A stretch of DNA of 64,000 bases from Haloarcula ordinaria (GCF_029338275.1 NZ_CP119789.1:2666001-2730000); one strand, 5' to 3'. Positions 8,032 through 17,249 are shown, counted from the stretch's first letter. A program made the numbers and translations. The notes: generated from the sequence alone by a model not told the origin.

Positions 8032-8784
8032 TCAGTTGGGGACGATTTCGACCTCGTGGCCGTCGGGGTCCTTGGTGAACGCGTACTGGTCGTCGCAGCT
8101 CTCCGGGTCGCGGTAGTCCTCGGCGTCGCGGGTCAGCAGGTCGTCCCACGTCTCATGGAGGTCGTCGGTACTGACCGCGACGTGGCCCCAGGCGTCGCCC
8201 AGCTCGTACGAGCGGCCGTCGTAGTTGTACGTCAGCTCGACGGACATCGCCTCGTCGGCGGCATCGCGAGGCCTGAGGAAGTACAGCGCGAACGAGGAGT
8301 GCTCGGAGCGGCGGAACATCTCGTAGTCGAGTTTCCGGGTGTACCAGCCGATGGCCTCGTCGGCGTCCTCGACGCGGAGCATCGTGTGGTCGAGCGACCA
8401 CTTCGCGCCGTAGTCGCGCTCGACGATCTCGATTTCGTGGCCGTCGGGGTCCTTGACGAACGCATAGGAGCCGCCACAGGAGTCCGGGTCGCGGTAGTCC
8501 TCGGCGCCGGCGTCCATGAGTTCCTCGTAGGCGTCGTAGACGTCCTCACAGCGGACGGCGATGTGTCCCCACGCGTCCCCGTGCGTGTACGAGCGCCCAT
8601 CGTGGTTGTACGTCAGTTCGAGCAGCGCGCCCTCGTCGTGGACGTCCTCGGGTCCGAGGAAGACGTTGGTGAACGTGTCGGCCTCCCAGCGGCTCTTCTC
8701 CTCGTAGTCGAGATACGTCTGGTACCAGTCCAGCGACGCCTCCAGGTCTTCGACGCGCATCATCGTGTGGTCGAGCGGCAGCAT
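8032..8784 (-). CDS. Two-domain VOC (glyoxalase I-like) protein
   Basis: The 250-residue protein is an internal duplication of the vicinal oxygen chelate fold. Each half starts with LDHTM(M/L)RVED and contains ELTYN, DAWGH and KDPDGHE(I/V)EIV. The four metal-ligand positions of the family (His, Glu, His, Glu) are present in both halves, which suggests two intact metal sites. The family includes lactoylglutathione lyase and dioxygenases; haloarchaea use other low-molecular thiols than glutathione, so the exact substrate is unclear. It is a single gene with no obvious operon partner. Confidence 0.85.
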   Translation of the reverse strand: MLPLDHTMMRVEDLEASLDWYQTYLDYEEKSRWEADTFTNVFLGPEDVHDEGALLELTYNHDGRSYTHGDAWGHIAVRCEDVYDAYEELMDAGAEDYRDPDSCGGSYAFVKDPDGHEIEIVERDYGAKWSLDHTMLRVEDADEAIGWYTRKLDYEMFRRSEHSSFALYFLRPRDAADEAMSVELTYNYDGRSYELGDAWGHVAVSTDDLHETWDDLLTRDAEDYRDPESCDDQYAFTKDPDGHEVEIVPN

Positions 8785-8873
8785 AGATGGCCCGTGGGAC
8801 GGGCGCGCGAAAAGGCTACCGTCCTAAGATTCAGTGAGGGCGTAAGCGAAACGACAATCATCGATGCTGATAC

Positions 8874-8988
8874 CCAGAAAGCCCCGGCTGTCATCGGACG
8901 CGAAGCGCCGATAACGCCCCTTTCAGTCCCACCCATTTCGGCTGTTCATCCACTTCCGGGAAGGACTGAAAGGGGCCGGGCTTTCTGG
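8874..8988. other. Nested inverted-repeat element, possible structured RNA or MITE
   Basis: CCAGAAAGCCCCGG at 8874-8887 pairs with CCGGGCTTTCTGG ending at 8988, with one bulged base. Inside it, GCCCCTTTCAGTCC (8916-8929) pairs perfectly with GGACTGAAAGGGGC (8963-8976). Between the first arms a third small hairpin, ATCGG/CCGAT, sits at 8893-8912. The whole forms a three-part fold in an intergenic gap of 278 bases between two minus-strand genes. It could be a small RNA, a transcription end structure or a miniature element. Confidence 0.5.
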
Positions 8989-9062
8989 CTGTTCGAGAAC
9001 ACGTGGAAAGCGACTCGAGAAGCACTCAGTCCCACATTGGGTGTGGCAATAGATCCAGCGAA

Positions 9063-9521
9063 TCACTCCGCATCGGAGCCAACGTCAATAATCCCAGTCT
9101 CGCGCACCGACGGCCAGTAGTACCACCAGACCACAGCAAGCATGACGATTGTGCCCAGGGGAAATCCAATGTAGCCGATTCGGCGGTTGAACCCGAGGAA
9201 GACGGTAATCTGTGAGAGACCAGCGGCTGCGAGCGCGAAGGCCGTGATTCGGACGTCCTCACGCCAGACGACGCCTGCGACGGCACTCGCGAGCGCAACG
9301 AGATACAGCAAGACCCCGGTCCCCCAGGCCTCGATGAACCGGGGGAGGCCCTCGGTGAACCGGAAGAAGAAGTCGTACACCGAGACCACCGTCGGCGGGT
9401 TGGTGTTGAACAGGCCGAAGGAGAACACGAGTGTGAGTTCGTCCCCGATGAGCAGGACCGTCCAGGGAACGAGGCCGGCGGCGACGACGGCGACCAGTCG
9501 GCGGCGTGGACCGTACTCCAT
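9063..9521 (-). CDS. Haloarchaeal membrane protein (TIGR04206-like)
   Basis: The 152-residue protein has four or so hydrophobic helices, beginning shortly after MEYGPRRRL. The segment TNPPTVVSVYDFFFRFT between the first two helices and WWYYWPSVRETG near the end are distinctive. It resembles a haloarchaeal family I remember as TIGR04206, of unknown function. I chose the ATG at 9521; the frame opens 15 codons earlier, but that part does not look like membrane protein start sequence. Function is unknown. Confidence 0.65.
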   Translation of the reverse strand: MEYGPRRRLVAVVAAGLVPWTVLLIGDELTLVFSFGLFNTNPPTVVSVYDFFFRFTEGLPRFIEAWGTGVLLYLVALASAVAGVVWREDVRITAFALAAAGLSQITVFLGFNRRIGYIGFPLGTIVMLAVVWWYYWPSVRETGIIDVGSDAE

Positions 9522-9608
9522 AGGAGTTGGTAGGAATTGATAGCAAAGAGTCGCACGCATCCGCACGCGGGTGCCGCTCGTGCATGCGGAGAAGTACTAT
9601 GCTACGGA

Positions 9609-10718
9609 TTACCGCCGGGCGACGATGCGCAGGACGTCCTCGTCAGCCAGTTCGTGGCCCCGCCCGACCTGTTGTTCGTCGTGTTTGGCACTTGGCCCGG
9701 TGACGCGGGCGAAGCGGAAGCGCTCGTCGAAGCTCCCGCCCAGTTTCTCACAGGCGTCGTCGACGGTGTCGCCCTCGCGGAGGATGAGGGGCTCCTCGTA
9801 GTCGACGCCGCGACCCGGTTTGTCCATGTAGATACGGATGAGGCCGAGCTCGTCCCAGATGCGCTCGGTCAGGCCGTCGAGCCCTTTCTCCTTCTCGGCG
9901 CTGATGAAGATGGCCTCTTCAGGGTCGATATCCCGTTCTCGGAGTTCCCCCTTCACCGTCGGCAGGTAGTTCTCCTCGATGAGGTCGGCCTTGTTGACGA
10001 CGACGACGGAGGGGAGGTAGACGCGGTTGTCCATGACGCCGTCGATGAGCCGGTCCAAGTCCATCTGCTCGCCGATGGTGACGTCGGCGTTGACGTAGCC
10101 GTGCTCGCGCAGGACCGCCTTGACGGTCTCCTCGTCCAGGTCGAGGTCGACGGAGCTGTTGATGCTCAGGCCGTCCTTGGCCTTCTTGCGGACGGAGACG
10201 CGCGGGGGCTCGATGTCGAGGCGGATCTTGTTCTTGTACAGTTCCTCGCTCAGCCGGTCGTACTGGTCGATGTCGAAGACGGAGACCATGAACACGATGA
10301 GGTCGGCGGTCCGGACGACCGAGAGGACCTCCTTGCCCCCACCCCGACCGCCGGCCGCACCTTCGATGAGCCCGGGGACGTCGAGAATCTGGATGTTCGC
10401 GCCTTTGTGCTTGAGCATTCCCGGGTAGACGTCCAGCGTCGTGAACTCGTAGGCGCCCGTCTCAGACTCCGCGTTGGTCAGGGCGTTCAGCAGCGTGGAC
10501 TTGCCGACGCTGGGGAACCCGACGAGGGCGACGGTAGCGTCGCCATGTTTCTCGACGCCGTAGCCGCCGCCACCGCCCGATGAGGACTGCTGTTCGAGCT
10601 TCTCTTTCTTCTCTGCGAGCTTCGACTTCAGCCGGCCGATGTGGGCCTCCGTCGACTTGTTGTAGGGCGTACTGCTGATCTCCTCCTCGAGTTCCTGTAT
10701 CTCGTCTTCGAGCCCCAT
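9609..10718 (-). CDS. drg: DRG-family GTPase
   Basis: The 369-residue protein is an archaeal developmentally regulated GTP-binding protein. It starts with the family's MGLEDEIQELEEEI helix and a Lys-rich coiled segment, then has the G1 P-loop GFPSVGKST near residue 70, G3 DVPGLIEGA, G4 NKAD and a C-terminal TGS domain (about residues 295-365). DRG proteins associate with ribosomes and translation factors, which fits a location beside a ribosomal protein cluster. A Ser/Gly-rich linker follows the coiled segment. The ATG at 10718 is preferred over one six codons upstream because family members begin with MGLE. Confidence 0.92.
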   Translation of the reverse strand: MGLEDEIQELEEEISSTPYNKSTEAHIGRLKSKLAEKKEKLEQQSSSGGGGGYGVEKHGDATVALVGFPSVGKSTLLNALTNAESETGAYEFTTLDVYPGMLKHKGANIQILDVPGLIEGAAGGRGGGKEVLSVVRTADLIVFMVSVFDIDQYDRLSEELYKNKIRLDIEPPRVSVRKKAKDGLSINSSVDLDLDEETVKAVLREHGYVNADVTIGEQMDLDRLIDGVMDNRVYLPSVVVVNKADLIEENYLPTVKGELRERDIDPEEAIFISAEKEKGLDGLTERIWDELGLIRIYMDKPGRGVDYEEPLILREGDTVDDACEKLGGSFDERFRFARVTGPSAKHDEQQVGRGHELADEDVLRIVARR

Positions 10719-10850
10719 TACGTGTATGTCGGCCACGCACGTTGGATAAGGCTTTCTTCCCTCACCGAGGGCCGTTCTGTCGGCGTGGTAATTCTTGCCA
10801 GTCGTCTGTAAGTCGACACGTCTTTAGGCTATCGTCCGTCAGTGACAATC

Positions 10851-11051
10851 ATGGCAGATGTCGAGCGCTTTCGCGACAGCACACAGATTCTCCTGCCAGC
10901 CGGTGCGCTCGACGGCATCCGGGACGAACTCGAGCGGCGCTTCACCGTCATGGTGCGGGCCGAAGGCGGACAGGTGCGTATCATCGGGTCACCGGTGGAG
11001 ATCAAGGCCGCCGGCGACTTCCTCGCGATGAACGGCATCACCTTCGCGTAA
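10851..11051 (+). CDS. VNG_1110C-type small protein
   Basis: This 66-residue protein matches a small haloarchaeal family named after Halobacterium VNG_1110C, which is also next to rpl11. The core (FTVMVRAEGGQVRIIGSPVEIKAAG) resembles a minimal KH or RNA-binding-like fold, but that is inference. It sits 93 bases before rpl11 on the same strand. The ATG at 10851 is chosen because an earlier frame start adds three residues with no family support. A role in ribosome function is suggested only by position. Confidence 0.8.
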   Translation: MADVERFRDSTQILLPAGALDGIRDELERRFTVMVRAEGGQVRIIGSPVEIKAAGDFLAMNGITFA

Positions 11052-11112
11052 CGGGCCCGCGCCGGTCGGTACGGCCGTGTGTCGACCTCACGCGGCCGTC
11101 GGTGAAACGCAA

Positions 11113-11122
11113 TCCTTTAAAC
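11113..11122 (+). promoter_or_regulatory. TATA box of rpl11
   Basis: CCTTTAAACC at 11113-11122 is a good archaeal TATA element about 25-30 bases before the rpl11 ATG at 11145. The transcript would be nearly leaderless and separate from the rpl1 operon. Confidence 0.6.
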
Positions 11123-11144
11123 CGCCGAACGGAATTGCTGAGAC

Positions 11145-11633
11145 ATGGCTGGAACTATCGAAGTGCTCGTCCCCGGCGGCCAGGCCAACCCCGGCCCGCC
11201 GCTCGGTCCCGAACTGGGGCCGACACCCGTGGACGTGCAGGCAGTCGTCCAGGAGATCAACGACCAGACCGCAGCGTTCGACGGCACCGAAGTCCCCGTC
11301 ACCGTCGAGTACGACGACGACGGGTCGTTCTCCATCGAGGTCGGTGTCCCGCCGACGGCCGAGCTCATCAAAGACGAAGCCGGCTTCGAGACCGGCAGCG
11401 GCGAACCCCAGGAGAACTTCGTCGCCGACCTCAGCGTCGACCAGGTCATCCAGATCGCAGAGCAGAAGCACCCCGACCTGCTGGCCTACGATCTGAAGAA
11501 CGCCGCGAAGGAAGTCGTCGGGACCTGCGCCTCGCTGGGCGTCACCATCGAGGGCAACGACCCCCGAGAGTTCAAAGAGCGCATCGACGGCGGCGAGTAC
11601 GACGACATCTTCGGCGAAGCGGCCGAAGCATAA
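11145..11633 (+). CDS. rpl11: 50S ribosomal protein uL11
   Basis: The 162-residue protein is archaeal ribosomal protein L11. It contains the N-terminal PGGQANPGPPLGPELG signature at residues 9-24 and the C-terminal RNA-binding domain with KEVVGTCASLGVTIEG near residues 120-135. It binds the GTPase-associated centre of 23S rRNA next to the P-stalk. It has its own TATA box and lies 219 bases upstream of rpl1, as in other haloarchaea where rpl11 is a separate unit. Confidence 0.97.
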   Translation: MAGTIEVLVPGGQANPGPPLGPELGPTPVDVQAVVQEINDQTAAFDGTEVPVTVEYDDDGSFSIEVGVPPTAELIKDEAGFETGSGEPQENFVADLSVDQVIQIAEQKHPDLLAYDLKNAAKEVVGTCASLGVTIEGNDPREFKERIDGGEYDDIFGEAAEA

Positions 11634-11757
11634 GCAGGCTGCCCCGCCGACTGCGATTCTCGCTGTTTTCGCGACCCAGTAGAGACTGTCATCGTCTCCG
11701 AGAGCACCGGATTGACGTGTGTGAGTGGGGCGCATCCGCTGCGGGGTGGTTCGACGC

Positions 11758-11852
11758 TTTTAAGTGTCGCATCGGCCTCCACACGGACGAGACAGGCAAC
11801 CGCCTGTTTCACTGACCCGTAGAAGCCGTTTGGCGCACTACGGAGGTGAACA
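11758..11852 (+). promoter_or_regulatory. rpl1 operon promoter and leader, likely L1 autoregulation
   Basis: A TTTTAA element at 11758-11763 should start transcription near 11787, giving a leader of about 66 bases. The leader contains a hairpin ACAGGC/GCCTGT at 11792-11807 and a GGAGGTGA sequence at 11842-11849 just before the rpl1 ATG. In haloarchaea and methanogens uL1 represses its own operon by binding a leader structure that mimics its rRNA site. I did not identify the exact L1 contact bases. Confidence 0.55.
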
Positions 11853-12491
11853 ATGGCAGACCAGGAAATAGAGAACGCAGTCTCTCGCGCACTCGAGGAC
11901 GCACCTGAGCGGAACTTCCGCGAGACGGTCGACCTCGCAGTCAACCTGCGCGACTTAGATCTAAACGACCCGTCGAACCGTGTCGACGAGTCCGTCGTCC
12001 TACCTGCCGGCACCGGCCAGGAGACCACCATCGTGGTCTTCGCCGAGGGCGAGACCGCCCTCCGTGCCGAGGATGCCGCAGACGATGTACTCAGCCAGGA
12101 CGAACTCGAGGAGCTCGGGGGCGACGACGACGCCGCCAAGGAGCTCGCAAACGAGACCGACTTCTTCATCGCCGAGACGAACATGATGCAGGACATCGGT
12201 CGCTACCTCGGGACCGTCCTCGGTCCGCGCGGCAAGATGCCGGAACCGCTCGACCCCGACGACGACGTCGTCGAGGTCGTCAACCGAATGAAAAACACCG
12301 TGCAGCTGCGCAGTGGTGAGCGTCGGACGTTCCACACCCGCGTGGGCGCCGAGGACATGTCCGCCGAGGACATCGCCGACAACATCGACGTCATCATCCG
12401 CCGGCTGCACGCAGACCTCGAGAAGGGGCCGCTCAACATCGACAGCGTCTTCGTGAAGACGACGATGGGCCCCGCCGTGGAGGTGGCCTGA
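11853..12491 (+). CDS. rpl1: 50S ribosomal protein uL1
   Basis: The 212-residue protein is archaeal ribosomal protein L1. Family features are [13 protein letters not shown] near residue 34, [17 protein letters not shown] near residue 118 and the C-terminal segment with [11 protein letters not shown]. It forms the mobile L1 stalk at the ribosomal E site and is the likely translational repressor of this operon. It is the first gene of rpl1-rpl10-rpl12; rpl10 begins one base after its stop. Confidence 0.97.
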   Translation: MADQEIENAVSRALEDAPERNFRETVDLAVNLRDLDLNDPSNRVDESVVLPAGTGQETTIVVFAEGETALRAEDAADDVLSQDELEELGGDDDAAKELANETDFFIAETNMMQDIGRYLGTVLGPRGKMPEPLDPDDDVVEVVNRMKNTVQLRSGERRTFHTRVGAEDMSAEDIADNIDVIIRRLHADLEKGPLNIDSVFVKTTMGPAVEVA

Positions 12492-12492
12492 C

Positions 12493-13539
12493 ATGAGCGC
12501 CGAGAGCGAACGTAAGACAGAGACCATCCCGCAGTGGAAACAGGAAGAGGTCGACGCGCTCGTCGAGACCATCGAGTCCTACGAGAGCGTCGGCGTCGTC
12601 AACATCGCGGGCATCCCGTCCCGGCAGCTCCAGGACATGCGCCGTGACCTGTACGGCACCGCGGAACTGCGCGTCTCCCGGAACACGCTGCTCCGACGCG
12701 CGCTCGACGAAGTCGACGAGGGCGTCGAGGAACTCACGCAGTTCGTCGAGGGCCAGGTCGGCCTCATCGGGACGAACAACAACCCGTTCTCGCTGTTCCA
12801 GGAACTCGAGGCCTCGAAGACGCCGGCCCCCATCGGCGCCGGCGAGATAGCCTCGAACGAGATCGTGATTCCCGAGGGCGACACCGGCGTCGACCCGGGT
12901 CCGTTCGTCGGCGAACTCCAGAGCGTCGGTGCTGACGCACGCATCCAGGAGGGGTCCATCCAGGTCCTCTCGGACTCGACCGTGCTCGACGCGGGCGAGG
13001 AGGTCTCACAGGACCTCGCGAACGTCCTCAGCGAGCTCGGCATCGAACCGAAGGAGGTCGGCCTCGACCTCCGCGGCGTCTTCGCGGACGGCGTGCTGTT
13101 CGAACCCGAGGAACTCGAACTGGACATCGACGAGTACGAGGCGGACATCCAGGCCGCGGCCAGTCGGGCGTTCAACCTCTCGGTCAACGCCGGGTACCCG
13201 ACGGCCCAGACGGTCCCGACGATGCTCCAGACGGCCAGCGGCGAGGCCAAGAGCCTCGCGCTCCAGGCCGCCATCGAGGACCCCGAGGTCGTCCCCGACC
13301 TCATCAGCAAGGCCGACGCGCAGCTGCGCGCGCTCGCGGCCCAGATCGAGGACACGGAGGCGCTGCCCGACGAGCTCCAGGACGTGGAGGTCGCCGAGGC
13401 GACAACAGAGGAATCGGCTGACGAAGACGACGAGGACACCGCAGACGAGGACGCCAGCGACGACGCCGAGGCCGAGGCGGCCGAGGACGACGACGATGAC
13501 GACGAGGACGCTGGCGACGCGCTCGGGGCGATGTTCTAA
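12493..13539 (+). CDS. rpl10: 50S ribosomal protein uL10 (P0 homologue)
   Basis: The 348-residue protein is the archaeal P0-type uL10, base of the ribosomal stalk. The N-terminal rRNA-binding domain includes [18 protein letters not shown] near residue 37, the middle domain follows, and a long C-terminal helical spine for P1 dimers leads to a highly acidic tail ending in DALGAMF. The acidic tail before DALGAMF has long Asp/Glu runs, typical for salt-adapted homologues. It is translationally linked to rpl1. Confidence 0.97.
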   Translation: MSAESERKTETIPQWKQEEVDALVETIESYESVGVVNIAGIPSRQLQDMRRDLYGTAELRVSRNTLLRRALDEVDEGVEELTQFVEGQVGLIGTNNNPFSLFQELEASKTPAPIGAGEIASNEIVIPEGDTGVDPGPFVGELQSVGADARIQEGSIQVLSDSTVLDAGEEVSQDLANVLSELGIEPKEVGLDLRGVFADGVLFEPEELELDIDEYEADIQAAASRAFNLSVNAGYPTAQTVPTMLQTASGEAKSLALQAAIEDPEVVPDLISKADAQLRALAAQIEDTEALPDELQDVEVAEATTEESADEDDEDTADEDASDDAEAEAAEDDDDDDEDAGDALGAMF

Positions 13540-13560
13540 CCACAACCACACTTCAGAACA

Positions 13561-13899
13561 ATGGAATACGTATACGCTGCACTCATCCTGAACGAATCGG
13601 GCGAAGAAATCAACGAAGACAACCTCACCGACGTGCTCGACGCCGCGGGCGTCGACGTCGAGGAGTCCCGAGTCAAGGCGCTCGTCGCCGCGCTCGAGGA
13701 CGTCGACATCAGCGAGGCCGTCGAACAGGCCGCCGCCGCACCCGTCGCCGCGAGCGGTGGGGCCGCGGAGGCCGACGACGAGGACGCTGACGAGGCCGAC
13801 GACGAGGCCGAAGAAGAGGAAGCGGCCGACGACGAAGACGACGACGACGACGAGGAAGACGAGTCCAGCGGCGAGGGACTCGGCGAACTCTTCGGCTAA
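13561..13899 (+). CDS. rpl12: 50S ribosomal protein P1 (L12)
   Basis: The 112-residue protein is archaeal P1/L12. It begins [17 protein letters not shown], has the dimerisation domain in residues 1-60, an Ala-rich hinge, then a hyperacidic region with Asp/Glu runs, and ends with EGLGELFG, the factor-binding tail. Several dimers bind the uL10 spine to recruit translation GTPases. It is the last gene in the rpl1 operon; a T-rich CCTTTCTTTC at 13920-13929 may terminate it. Confidence 0.97.
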   Translation: MEYVYAALILNESGEEINEDNLTDVLDAAGVDVEESRVKALVAALEDVDISEAVEQAAAAPVAASGGAAEADDEDADEADDEAEEEEAADDEDDDDDEEDESSGEGLGELFG

Positions 13900-14044
13900 G
13901 CCGTCGACCTCAGACGACGACCTTTCTTTCGAGACATACTGGCCAGCGACGCGTCTAGAGCGCACTCGTGGGATGGCGGCCGTTGCCGCCGCGTCGACGT
14001 GGGCGTGCTGACCTTCAAGTACCGAAAGGGGGCCAGGACCGGGT

Positions 14045-15271
14045 ATGCTCCCGGTCAGACTCACCGCCGACCCCGCCGCGACGGCCGTGCTGCTCGTAGC
14101 GGTAGCCGGGGGCATCTGTCTCGGCACCGTCAGCGGCCTCGTCCCCGGCCTGCACGCGAACACGTTCGCGCTCCTGCTTGCGGCGACAGCCGGCGCGGTG
14201 CCGGGGCCACGGCGCTACGTCGGGGCGGCGATGCTGGCTGCCGGGGTCGTCCACACGTTCCTCGATATCGTCCCGGCGCTTTCGCTGGGCGTCCCCGACC
14301 CGGCGATGGCCGCCGGCGCGCTACCTGGTCACCAGCTCGTCGTCGAGGGACGGGGCCGCGAGGCCCTTCGGCTCTCGGCAATAGGGAGCGCCGGCGCGGT
14401 CGTCCTGGCGGCACCGCTCGCGCTCCCAGTCACGGCGGCCATGGTCGAACTCTACCCACACATCGAGTCCCATCTCGCAGTGGTCCTTGCCAGTATCGCG
14501 GCGCTGCTCGTGGCGACCGAACGCGACGCGCGAGCGATGGTCGGCGCCTGCTGTTCGCTCGCGGCCAGCGGGGGGCTCGGGCTCCTGTTCCTCGACGCCA
14601 GCGTCTCGTCCGTGCTCCCCGTCGTGGACATCCTCGTCGCGCTGTTCGCTGGCCTGTTCGGCGCACCGGTGTTGCTCGCAGCCATCGAGGGTGACGGCGT
14701 TCCAGCACAGACCGGCACGACAGTTGCGACGCCACGCCGGACGGTCGGTCTGCTCGTCACCGTCGGGACGCTGTGTGGCGCTGTCGTGGGCTATCTCCCC
14801 GGAATCTCCAGCGCCGTCGCGGCGACGCTGGCGCTGGGTCTGACCGCCGACGGCGGGCCGCGAGCGTTCGTCGTCACGACCAGCGGGGTGAACACGGCGA
14901 CAGCGGTGTTCGCGCTGTTCGCCCTCGTCGCGCTCGGGGAGCCACGGACCGGCGTCCTCGTCGCGATGGAGCGCGCGAACGTCCCCCTCGTGGTACCGTC
15001 GTTGGTGACGGCCGTGGTACTCGCTGCCGGAGCGGGCGCGCTCCTGGTACCAGTCCTCGGCGACCGGTATCTGCGGACGGTCGGCCGACTGGACCCCGCC
15101 AGGCTGTCACTGTCGGTACTCGCGGCCCTCTGTGTCCTCTCGTGGGTGTTCGCCGGATTCGTGGGTGTCGGCGCGTTCGGGGCCGCGACGGTCGTCGGCC
15201 ACATCCCGCCGTCCTTCGGGACGCGACGGGCGACGCTGATGGGGGTGTTGCTCGTCCCGCTCGCGCTATAG
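14045..15271 (+). CDS. TctA/DUF112-type membrane permease
   Basis: The 408-residue protein has about ten to twelve hydrophobic helices. Two similar glycine-rich segments, GTVSGLVPGLHANTFA near residue 28 and VVGYLPGISSAVAATL near residue 250, resemble the repeated signature of tripartite tricarboxylate transporter TctA proteins and the archaeal DUF112 branch. The substrate is unknown and no periplasmic binding protein gene is nearby. Its 3' end overlaps the corA stop region by six bases in convergent orientation. Confidence 0.8.
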   Translation: MLPVRLTADPAATAVLLVAVAGGICLGTVSGLVPGLHANTFALLLAATAGAVPGPRRYVGAAMLAAGVVHTFLDIVPALSLGVPDPAMAAGALPGHQLVVEGRGREALRLSAIGSAGAVVLAAPLALPVTAAMVELYPHIESHLAVVLASIAALLVATERDARAMVGACCSLAASGGLGLLFLDASVSSVLPVVDILVALFAGLFGAPVLLAAIEGDGVPAQTGTTVATPRRTVGLLVTVGTLCGAVVGYLPGISSAVAATLALGLTADGGPRAFVVTTSGVNTATAVFALFALVALGEPRTGVLVAMERANVPLVVPSLVTAVVLAAGAGALLVPVLGDRYLRTVGRLDPARLSLSVLAALCVLSWVFAGFVGVGAFGAATVVGHIPPSFGTRRATLMGVLLVPLAL

Positions 15272-16243
15272 GTACCCCCGTCGGCGGAAGTGGACGAGCA
15301 TGACGACGGCGATGAGCGCCATCCCGACCATCGTCGCCGGGTAGCCGAGGGCCCAGCCGAGTTCCGGCATGTTGTAGGGACCCCCCGAGAAGTTCATCCC
15401 GTAGATACCGGCGACGAAGGTCAGCGGGATGAATATCGTCGCGACGACGGTCAGGACCTTCATCACCTCGTTGGTCGACTGCGAGAGCGTGTTCAGGTAG
15501 ATGTCCCGGGCGCCCGACACCAGGTCGCGGTAGGTCTCGGTCAGGTCCACGATCTGCACCAGGTGGTCGTAGGTGTCGCGGAAGTACTTCTCCGTCTCCG
15601 GCCGTATCTGTTCGGGGTCGCCCCGCGCGAGCGTCCCGACGGCCTCCCGGGCCGGCCAGGCCTGCTTGCGGAAGGACAGCAGGTCGCGCCGGACGTCGTT
15701 TATCTTCTCTAGGGTCTGGCGGTCCGTCGAGACGGTCACCTCGTCCTCGATCTCCTCGATGTCGGTCTCGAGCTCGTCGAGCAGGTCGAAGTAGCTCTCG
15801 ACGACGACGTCGAGGACGCGGTAGGCGGTGAAGTCGGCGCCGCGCTGGAGCAGTCGCTCGTCACCGCGCGAGACGGCGTCGAGGACCCGCTGAACCGGCG
15901 TCGCTGCCCCTGGCGAGACAGTCACCACCCAGTCGTCGCCGATGAAGATGCCCACGGGGGTCGTCTTGACTTCCTTCTCGAACGTCGTCTCGCCGGTGGT
16001 GAGGCTCGCTATCTTGAGGAGCACGAACGTGTGTTCGCTGAACTCCTCGGTCTTGGCTCGCGTGTGGTTCTGGACGTCCTCGATGGTGAGGTGGTGGATG
16101 TCGAAGGCGGTCTGGATAGCCCGGAGTTCCTCGTTCGTGACCGACGTCGCGTGTACCCAGGTCGTGCCCACGGCACGCCGTGCCGCCGCGAGGTCGTCGT
16201 ACTGGACTGCCTCGCCGTCAGCGTAGACCACGGCCGATATCAC
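15266..16243 (-). CDS. corA: CorA-family magnesium/cobalt transporter
   Basis: The 325-residue protein has the large N-terminal cytoplasmic domain, a long coiled helix, and two C-terminal membrane helices with the selectivity motif YGMNFSG (GMN) near residue 288. The end FRRRGYL is basic, as usual. CorA pentamers carry Mg2+ or Co2+ into the cell. The start is a GTG at 16243 whose first bases overlap the TGA stop of a 55-residue membrane protein gene upstream, so the two are likely translationally coupled. A longer frame upstream is a read-through of that small gene and has no family support. Confidence 0.9.
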   Translation of the reverse strand: MISAVVYADGEAVQYDDLAAARRAVGTTWVHATSVTNEELRAIQTAFDIHHLTIEDVQNHTRAKTEEFSEHTFVLLKIASLTTGETTFEKEVKTTPVGIFIGDDWVVTVSPGAATPVQRVLDAVSRGDERLLQRGADFTAYRVLDVVVESYFDLLDELETDIEEIEDEVTVSTDRQTLEKINDVRRDLLSFRKQAWPAREAVGTLARGDPEQIRPETEKYFRDTYDHLVQIVDLTETYRDLVSGARDIYLNTLSQSTNEVMKVLTVVATIFIPLTFVAGIYGMNFSGGPYNMPELGWALGYPATMVGMALIAVVMLVHFRRRGYL

Positions 16244-16407
16244 GGCTCGACACCCCCCGCCGCGAGACCGATGGTCACCAGCGCCAACCCGAACATGAGT
16301 GCTGTCAGCGAGAGCGACCGGCCCGGGTACGGCACGAGGACTCCGACGACGTACCCGCCGAGTCCGGCCGCAGTGAGCAGCGCCCCAGTGATTGCTGCCG
16401 TTTGCAT
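16240..16407 (-). CDS. 55-residue membrane protein coupled to corA
   Basis: This short gene starts at ATG 16407 and encodes MQTAAITGALLTAAG..., with two hydrophobic helices separated by a short VPYPGRSLS turn, ending GGVEP. Its TGA stop overlaps the GTG start of corA (GTGA). The arrangement suggests a small partner or regulator of the transporter, or just an operon mate. I know no family name for it. Confidence 0.65.
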   Translation of the reverse strand: MQTAAITGALLTAAGLGGYVVGVLVPYPGRSLSLTALMFGLALVTIGLAAGGVEP

Positions 16408-16453
16408 ACCCTTCACTCACCGGCCGGGCAGAAAACGGTACGCCCCGGCGGCG

Positions 16454-17089
16454 TCAGGAACTCGGGTGCTGGATGGCGCCGAGGAGCGTGTCGACCCGGT
16501 CCCGTTCGTCGATACGCTCGGGGTGGACGGCGACAGCGACGACCACGTCACCTTCGTGTTCGAAACTGGCCACGTGCAGGCGGATGTCTATCTCCTGGCC
16601 CTGGACGTCCGATGTGCCGGTGAACTCGCTGACAGTGCGATCCTCGCCGAGTATCTGGACGGTCCGGTTGCCCTCGGCCTGGACGTCGCTGACACGCTCG
16701 GTGCGCTGAATCAGCCGCTCCACGAGCTGGCGGTTGGACTGGCTCGCGAGCGGGTTGAGTGACTGGCCTGCGACGGTCGCACCCGGCGTCGAGAGGAGGA
16801 TGAGGCGGGCGAACTCGAGCTCGCCGAGCGGCCCGAGGTCGACGGACCGGTTGTACTCGGCGACGTGGTTCGTGATTCTGACCGTCCGTTCCTGCCCGAC
16901 GACGGACACGTTCCGGGTCAGCGTCTGTGCCTCGTCGCGGGCCTCGTCGTAGCCGGTCGTCTCGAGCGCCGCGTCGTCGACCGACGCGGGCTCGGCCTCG
17001 AAGGCGACGGTTTCCCCGGTGATGAGACCGACACACCCGGACGAGACGACGAGGAGGGCGATCAGCGCAGTGAGGAGTCCGGTTCGCAT
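16454..17089 (-). CDS. Lipoprotein of DUF6517 type
   Basis: The 211-residue protein starts MRTGLLTALIALLVVSSGCVG, a Sec-type signal with a lipobox whose Cys is residue 19. The mature part resembles haloarchaeal DUF6517 proteins (segments TPGATVAGQSLNPL and VQILGEDRTVSEFTG). It is probably anchored on the outer face of the cell membrane. Function is unknown. A second protein I place in the same family is at 44392. Confidence 0.72.
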   Translation of the reverse strand: MRTGLLTALIALLVVSSGCVGLITGETVAFEAEPASVDDAALETTGYDEARDEAQTLTRNVSVVGQERTVRITNHVAEYNRSVDLGPLGELEFARLILLSTPGATVAGQSLNPLASQSNRQLVERLIQRTERVSDVQAEGNRTVQILGEDRTVSEFTGTSDVQGQEIDIRLHVASFEHEGDVVVAVAVHPERIDERDRVDTLLGAIQHPSS

Positions 17090-17249
17090 GGTGTCCCGAC
17101 AGATGTCCCGGAGTGTAAAAACGATACGTGTCGGGCCGCCGGCCCAAGGGGACCGGATCAGCCCGCGGGAATCGCGGTTCAGGAGGTATCGGCGTCCCTG
17201 CTTCGACCCTGTTCGTCACCGGTACTCGCCACACGTCGAGCCGCGGCGA

